A stretch of DNA of 64,000 nt. It comes from Rhodospirillaceae bacterium (GTDB lineage: Bacteria > Pseudomonadota > Alphaproteobacteria > Bin65). The stretch spans positions 186,001 to 250,000 of the forward strand of contig WTGH01000018.1 in the NCBI GenBank assembly GCA_011523655.1, read 5' to 3'. Below, piece by piece: positions 60,111 through 64,000 of the stretch (positions are counted from its first letter, which is position 1; each line of letters opens with the position of its first letter). The notes beneath the pieces were generated by a model. The model saw nothing but the letters and a program-made list of their open reading frames with translations. It did no database searches and was not told where the DNA came from. The translations under genes were made by a program, and so were the position numbers.

Positions 60111-60647
60111 TCAGCCCAGGGGGTAGCTTTGCAGCACCCGGTACATCGCGCCGTGGCGGGTCAGGTGGCTTTCGTAGAGGATAAAGGTGCGGACCTCGAA
60201 GGGCGGGGCGCGGAAATCGCCGTGCTCGGAGAGGAAATTCGCCACATGATGCCCGGTCTCGCCCTTGATGCGGGCGAGCGTGACATGGGGCCGGAACCTG
60301 CGCGCCTCCGCCGGAAAGCCCGCACGCACGATGGCGGAGCCGACGCCGGCCTGGAGCCGGTCCAGCGCCTCGTTCGCCTCGACCCCGGCCCAGACCGAGC
60401 GCGCCTTGCGCAGCTTGCCGAAATGGCCGACACCGGCGAGCGACAGGGCGAAGGGCGCCGCCTGCACCCCGGCGAGCGCGGAATCGATATCCTCGGCGCG
60501 GTCTTCCGGCACCTCGCCGATGAAGCGCAGGGTGATGTGGTAGTTGTCGGACTCGATCCAGCGCGCGCCGGGGATGCCGCGCTCCAGCATGGCGAGCGTG
60601 TCGCGCAGCCCCTCGGGCAGGTCGAGACCGACGAACAGGCGCAGCAT
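60111..60647 (-). CDS. thpR: RNA 2',3'-cyclic phosphodiesterase (ThpR/LigT)
   Basis: A 178-residue 2H phosphoesterase. Both catalytic motifs are present: His37-x-Thr (NYHITLRFIGEV) and His121-x-Thr (RPHVTLARIKG). It starts LRLFVGLDLPEG, as usual. It opens 2',3'-cyclic phosphates on RNA ends. Single gene. Confidence 0.92.
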   Translation of the reverse strand: MLRLFVGLDLPEGLRDTLAMLERGIPGARWIESDNYHITLRFIGEVPEDRAEDIDSALAGVQAAPFALSLAGVGHFGKLRKARSVWAGVEANEALDRLQAGVGSAIVRAGFPAEARRFRPHVTLARIKGETGHHVANFLSEHGDFRAPPFEVRTFILYESHLTRHGAMYRVLQSYPLG

Positions 60648-60788
60648 GGAATCGGGACCGGTGCGGGCGAATCGGGCGGGAAATTCCGCAAGCCGCGAGG
60701 ATACGCCGGAACGGGCCCCGGAGAAAGCGCCCTAGGGGAACCGTAGTGAATCAGTTTGACTTACGGCACCGGACCAAACCCGTACCTT

Positions 60789-60929
60789 CCCCGTCATTTC
60801 GACCGGAGCGCCGCCAGGCGCGTAGTGGAGAAATCTTTTCGGTACAGTGCCCTGGACCTGAATCCGCGGCTGAAAGATTTCTCCGCTCCGCCCCGGCCTG
60901 GGGGCCGGGGCTCCGGTCGAAATGACGGG
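60789..60929. repeat. Type-3 inverted-repeat element (GTCATTTCGACCGGAGC arms)
   Basis: CCCGTCATTTCGACCGGAGC with GTAGTGGAGAAATCTTTT on the left, and AAAGATTTCTCCGCTCCG with GCTCCGGTCGAAATGACGGG on the right: a 141-bp palindromic element with nearly perfect outer 19-bp arms. It is in the 350-bp gap between divergently placed thpR and the integrase end. Confidence 0.85.
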
Positions 60930-60999
60930 AGAGGGGTCGCCGCGCTGGTCACGGGACGTCGGTCAGGGGACATCGGTCAGGGGACATCGGCCGGGCGCG

Positions 61000-62256
61000 T
61001 CAGGCGGCGTCGGGCGGGTCGCCGTCTTGCGCGTGAGCCCCGCCGATACTGCCCCCGATACCGTCGCCGATACTGTCGCCGATTCTGTCGCCGATGCTGT
61101 CGGTGATGCGCGCGGCGGCGCTCTGGATCGAGTTCCGGGCGAGGTGGGCGTAGCGGGCCGTGGTCTGGACCTGGGTGTGGCCGAGCAGTTTGCCGATCAT
61201 GGTCAGGCTCTCGCCGAGCGCCAGCGCCTGCGAGGCGAAGGTGTGGCGCAGGTCGTGGATGCGCACGTCCTCCAGCCCGGCGCGCTTGCGGATGATCTTC
61301 CACGGCCCCTGCAGATCGACCAGATGGGTGCCGGGAAACCGGCCCGGAAACACCCAGGGGCTGCCCGGCGTCCGGGGAATGGACTCCAGCACCGCCCGCG
61401 CGCCCGGCCCCAGCGGCACGGCGCGCCCGCCGGTCTTGGCGTCGGGCAGTTCGATCGCGTCCGCCGTGACATACTCCCAGCGCAGGTCGCGGATTTCCGA
61501 CTTCCGGCAGCCCGTCATCAGCAGCAGGCGGAAGGCGGCGACGGCCGCCGGCATCTCCGCCTCGGCCGCACGCAGGACCGCGCCCAGGCGCGCCATCTCC
61601 TCCGGCGACAGGAAGCGTTCCCGCTTGTGCTCCTTGTATTGCCTTAGGTGCCGGCAGGGGTTCGAGCCGTCCGGCCGCCAGCCCCAGATCTCGGCCTGGA
61701 CGAACATCCTGGACAGGACGCCGAGCATCCGGTTGGCCTGGTAGGGCGTGGCGCGCAGGCTATGGTGCAGTTCGGCGACGTCCTTGCGCTGGACGTCTCC
61801 GGCCGGCATGTCGCCGAGCGCGGGGACGATGAACTTCTCCACCATCCGGCGATAGAGCGCCTGGGTGCCCGGCTTGCAATGCGCCGGGACGTAATCATCC
61901 AGGAACCGCTGCCCGAGTTCCGCCACCGACGGCGACGGCGCCCTGTACGCATCCGGGTCCCCGTCCCGGTCTTCGCGCGGATCGATGCCCCGCTTCGCCA
62001 GCGCCAGGAGCTGCCGCGCCTGCGCCCGCGCCTCTTCGGCGCCCAGATTTTCGATGCCGGGCGCGCCGTAATGCCCGAGGGTGAACCAGCGCAGCCGGCC
62101 GCGAACGCGGGTCTGGAACACCCAGGTCTTCCGGCCCGACGCGCGGACCCGGACGCCGAAGCCGGTCAGCTCCCCGTCCCAGTAAACGGCGTCGGAATCG
62201 TTTGCCGGAAGGGCGTCGACCGCGCGGTCGGTGAGTTTGGACGTGCGGTTTGCCAT
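61000..62256 (-). CDS. Tyrosine-type site-specific integrase
   Basis: A 418-residue recombinase. The N-terminal DUF4102-like arm-binding domain has LTDRAVDALPANDSDAVYWD, followed by a core-binding domain (SVAELGQRFLDDYVPAHCK). The catalytic domain has Arg251 (TGCRKSEIRDLRW), Lys274 (PDAKTGG), His334/Arg337 (HDLRHTFAS), His360 (LLGHTQVQTTARYAH) and nucleophile Tyr369. The C-terminus has a SIGD-type repeat. It probably came in with a small integrated element; no tRNA flanks it, and the adjacent porin is truncated on the side facing its start. Confidence 0.9.
   Translation of the reverse strand: MANRTSKLTDRAVDALPANDSDAVYWDGELTGFGVRVRASGRKTWVFQTRVRGRLRWFTLGHYGAPGIENLGAEEARAQARQLLALAKRGIDPREDRDGDPDAYRAPSPSVAELGQRFLDDYVPAHCKPGTQALYRRMVEKFIVPALGDMPAGDVQRKDVAELHHSLRATPYQANRMLGVLSRMFVQAEIWGWRPDGSNPCRHLRQYKEHKRERFLSPEEMARLGAVLRAAEAEMPAAVAAFRLLLMTGCRKSEIRDLRWEYVTADAIELPDAKTGGRAVPLGPGARAVLESIPRTPGSPWVFPGRFPGTHLVDLQGPWKIIRKRAGLEDVRIHDLRHTFASQALALGESLTMIGKLLGHTQVQTTARYAHLARNSIQSAAARITDSIGDRIGDSIGDGIGGSIGGAHAQDGDPPDAA
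61042..61101 (-). repeat. 12-bp tandem repeat in the integrase 3' end (five units)
   Basis: Units at 61042, 61054, 61066, 61078 and 61090 are variants of GCCGATACTGTC. They encode (D)(S/R/G)IG-type tetrapeptides, residues 387-406 of the integrase, after the catalytic Tyr. Confidence 0.88.
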
Positions 62257-62292
62257 ATTTTACAACCCCTTACTATCGCGCCGATCCACTCA

Positions 62293-62313
62293 GTCGGCAA
62301 ACATCTGGCAAAC
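62293..62313. repeat. Direct repeat GGCAAACA upstream of integrase
   Basis: GGCAAACA occurs twice with 12-bp periodicity (GGCAAACATCTGGCAAACA), about 40 bp before the integrase start. Short direct repeats like this can be arm-type integrase sites; there is no further support. Confidence 0.3.
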
Positions 62314-62449
62314 AAACCGGGCACCGGAAGGATCGGAACTTGTGAGATCAAAGGACCAGTATTTTAGGAGAATCGCGTAACGTCAATGGGTTATCCAATT
62401 CAGGCGGCTGCGCTCCGCAGAATGTGAGGTCACGCTGCTCAAGAACCAG

Positions 62450-63475
62450 ATGAAATCGGCCATGATGGCCAAGGGCCCGGACAAAAATATCGTTTCGGGC
62501 AACAGCCGCGTGAAGGTCACGATCTACGGCCAGGTCAACCGGGCAATTCGCTTCGCTTCGACGCAGTCGAAGTCTCATGTCCAGAGCGTGGACAATGACC
62601 AGTCGTCCTCGCGCTTCGCCCTGCGCGCCTCGGGCAAGATCAACCCGAACGTGTCGACTACGGCGCTGGTCGAGCTCGAGGTCAAGACCGGCCACCGGTC
62701 CGGCCAGGATATCGACGACGACAGCGCGGAGCTCTTCCGCATGCGGCATTCGACCCTGTCGTTGTCCCATAAGGACATGGGCACGCTGTCGATCGGCCAG
62801 ACTTTTATCGCCGGCAGCCTTTCGGGCATGTTCTCTTACCCATCCGGCGTCAGCATCGTGTTCGGCCCCGGCGGCCCCGGCGGCGACGACGGTGTCACGG
62901 CTGAAATGGCAGGCGATCGCTTCGGACCGACCTTCGGTCTGTTCGCTTCGCGCCAGAACACGATCAAGTACCAGACGCCCAACCTGATGGGCCTCTCGGC
63001 CAACGTGTCCTGGAACGAAAACAGGAGCTGGTCCGCCGGCGCCAGCCTTTCCGGTCTGCCGGGCGTCAAGTCAATCGGCGTGAACGTGGGGGTCGGCTAT
63101 CGCCAGAACGAAGATTCTTCGGTCCTGGCGGTGTCCGGCGGCGTCAAGCACAACGCGTCGGGCGCAAGCATCGGCGGTGTCTACGGCTACGAAGACCACG
63201 ATGGCGGCGGCAAGCCGACCTACTGGATGGTCGAGGCCGGATGGACCGGCAAGATCAACGACATGGGCAGCACCAGCCTCGGTGTCGGCTACGGCATCTG
63301 GGATGACGGCGGAGCCGGCGAGAGCACGCGCTACCACGGCGCCGTTGTGCAGCGGGTTACCGCGGCGGCGACCGACGTCTATGTCGGCGGGTCCCACGAC
63401 ACCGGTACGAACGCGGCTGGAGCCGATCGCGATGGCGTGTTCGTCCTCATCGCCGGCGCCCGGATCAAGTTCTAG
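62450..63475 (+). CDS. Porin, 5'-truncated (signal peptide missing; probable pseudogene)
   Basis: 341 codons of a Gram-negative porin: VKVTIYGQVNRAIRFASTQS, SSRFALRASGKINPNVSTT, then alternating beta-strands to the barrel-closing IAGARIKF with terminal Phe. From the ATG at 62450 there is no signal peptide and no clear ribosome site. The upstream frame continues (EVTLLKNQMKSAMMAKGPDK, the end of the coiled-coil linker seen in this porin type) and meets a TAA at 62378, so the first 40-60 codons are gone. The break lies just beside the integrase gene. The rest of the frame is intact, so the loss looks recent. Confidence 0.75.
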   Translation: MKSAMMAKGPDKNIVSGNSRVKVTIYGQVNRAIRFASTQSKSHVQSVDNDQSSSRFALRASGKINPNVSTTALVELEVKTGHRSGQDIDDDSAELFRMRHSTLSLSHKDMGTLSIGQTFIAGSLSGMFSYPSGVSIVFGPGGPGGDDGVTAEMAGDRFGPTFGLFASRQNTIKYQTPNLMGLSANVSWNENRSWSAGASLSGLPGVKSIGVNVGVGYRQNEDSSVLAVSGGVKHNASGASIGGVYGYEDHDGGGKPTYWMVEAGWTGKINDMGSTSLGVGYGIWDDGGAGESTRYHGAVVQRVTAAATDVYVGGSHDTGTNAAGADRDGVFVLIAGARIKF

Positions 63476-63505
63476 GCGGCCCGCTCTCCATCGGGATCCC
63501 GACCG

Positions 63506-63811
63506 GTGCGCGCTCTTCCTCTTCTCTCAGCGGCGGCGCTGGCCCTAACGGCCGGCGCCTGCGCCGCCCCGTCCGCGGAGACATCCGCCGCGGACGGGGC
63601 GACGTCCCGCAGTGCGGAGAAAGGCCGGACCGGACAGCCTTGGTGGAAGCTGTCGCAATACAGCCGCAAGCCAACGGCCCATGGATCCTATCCGGGCAAT
63701 GTCCGGCCGGGGAAGGGCCTGCTGAGTGACGACGGGGACGGCTTCGTCCTCTACCGCAAGGGGGAAGTCGGTTCCTCCGCTTCTACGAAACCCTCGAAAG
63801 TCCGGCGCTGA
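63506..63811 (+). CDS. Small secreted protein, possible lipoprotein
   Basis: A 101-residue protein with a signal (RALPLLSAAALALTAGACAAP); the AGAC site is a weak lipobox. The mature part is Ser/Gly/Lys-rich (TGQPWWKLSQYSRKPTAHGS, PGNVRPGKGLLSDDGDGF) and basic overall. It starts 30 bp after the porin stop, in the same direction. No family recognised. Confidence 0.6.
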   Translation: MRALPLLSAAALALTAGACAAPSAETSAADGATSRSAEKGRTGQPWWKLSQYSRKPTAHGSYPGNVRPGKGLLSDDGDGFVLYRKGEVGSSASTKPSKVRR

Positions 63812-63848
63812 CGGCACGATGCCGGTGCCGGTATTTGGGAGAACAACG

Positions 63849-64000
63849 ATGAGTTCACGACTTAAACTTGCAGGAATCTGCTTTGCGGCGGCGTTCGCTC
63901 TCGCCGCCTGCGGCGGTGGAGGAGGCGGAACCGCAACGATGCCACCGGACCCGATGCCGCCGGAGCCGACGCCTCCGCCGGTTGCGATGGTGATGATTCC
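63849..64000 (+). CDS. Lipoprotein with Gly run and Pro-rich linker (3' end outside window)
   Basis: Starts MSSRLKLAGICFAAAFALAA with lipobox LAAC, then six glycines and a Met/Pro/Glu linker (TATMPPDPMPPEPTPPP). GGGAG lies about 8 bp before the ATG. This Cys-Gly-run-Pro-linker layout is common in outer-membrane lipoproteins carrying a C-terminal surface domain, which is beyond the window. Confidence 0.7.
   Translation, partial: MSSRLKLAGICFAAAFALAACGGGGGGTATMPPDPMPPEPTPPPVAMVMI

Noticed and set aside
60648..60999. Missing 5' part of the porin left of the integrase
   Set aside because: The gap contains only the type-3 inverted repeat and no signal-peptide-like frame.
62257..62449. tRNA gene as the integrase attachment site
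   Set aside because: No T-loop-like GGTTCRAATCC sequence or cloverleaf arms could be found here or elsewhere in the window.

Overview
This window is GC-rich (roughly two thirds G+C by eye) and almost fully coding on both strands. Its gene content points to an alphaproteobacterium, probably of a Rhodospirillales-like lineage. The evidence is a GapR-type (DUF2312) nucleoid protein, the ffh-rpsP-rimM-trmD-rplS-leuC-leuD order, the dapF-mtaB-ftsY-yciB operon, carA-carB followed by greA, yqeY-dnaG-rpoD, a long-form dCTP deaminase and an NDUFAF6-like squalene/phytoene-synthase homologue. The order-level placement is inference. I see no rRNA, tRNA, CRISPR array, transposase or prophage.

Layout. 1-6.2 kb: the end of a YqaA/DedA-like membrane protein, a glutathione S-transferase, ubiX-ubiD (minus strand; UbiD carries a remarkable repeat tail), a divergent thiolase and an SCP2 protein. 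6.2-7.8 kb: two convergent toxin-antitoxin (TA) modules, Phd/VapC and a HicA-like protein with an HTH protein. 7.8-17.9 kb: two divergent housekeeping blocks covering leucine biosynthesis, translation, the SRP pathway, lysine/peptidoglycan precursor and tRNA modification. 17.9-28.9 kb: small stand-alone genes, asd, a TRAP transporter (dctPQM), a QueG/RdhA-like iron-sulfur protein, a Rieske oxygenase, gapR and dCTP deaminase. 29-40.5 kb: rpsA-cmk, apaG-secF-Mth938, a PuuD-type membrane protein, an NDUFAF6-like protein, a dienoyl-CoA-reductase-like SDR, an ADP-forming acyl-CoA synthetase with a GNAT acetyltransferase, and greA. 40.5-50.5 kb: carAB, yqeY, dnaG and rpoD. 50.5-64 kb is more accessory: an EEP-family nuclease, a broken RelE toxin with an intact antitoxin, a four-gene operon (NicX-like dioxygenase, alpha/beta hydrolase, acyl-CoA dehydrogenase-like flavoprotein, acyl-CoA ligase), an orphan Xre/DUF2384 antitoxin, nth, dapB, a ParDE module, thpR, a tyrosine integrase, a 5'-truncated porin and two lipoproteins.

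How the genes work together. ubiX supplies prenyl-FMN to its neighbour ubiD. leuC and leuD form isopropylmalate isomerase. ffh and ftsY, on opposite strands, form the SRP-receptor pair. asd, dapB and dapF are three steps of the lysine/DAP pathway. dctP, dctQ and dctM form one importer, with a strong hairpin between dctP and dctQ. The NicX-like operon looks like a compact catabolic route for a hydroxylated N-heterocycle or related ring.

Most distinctive signals: the six-fold DPDAWIxRPxPxDL repeat tail on UbiD; acidic tails on both S16 and L19; a roughly 180-residue acidic low-complexity insert in RpoD; at least five complete or decayed TA loci within 64 kb; several families of long inverted-repeat intergenic elements; and an integrase beside a porin that has lost its signal peptide. 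Some gene starts were moved inward from the longest open frame, using ribosome-binding sites and family start positions; each case is noted.
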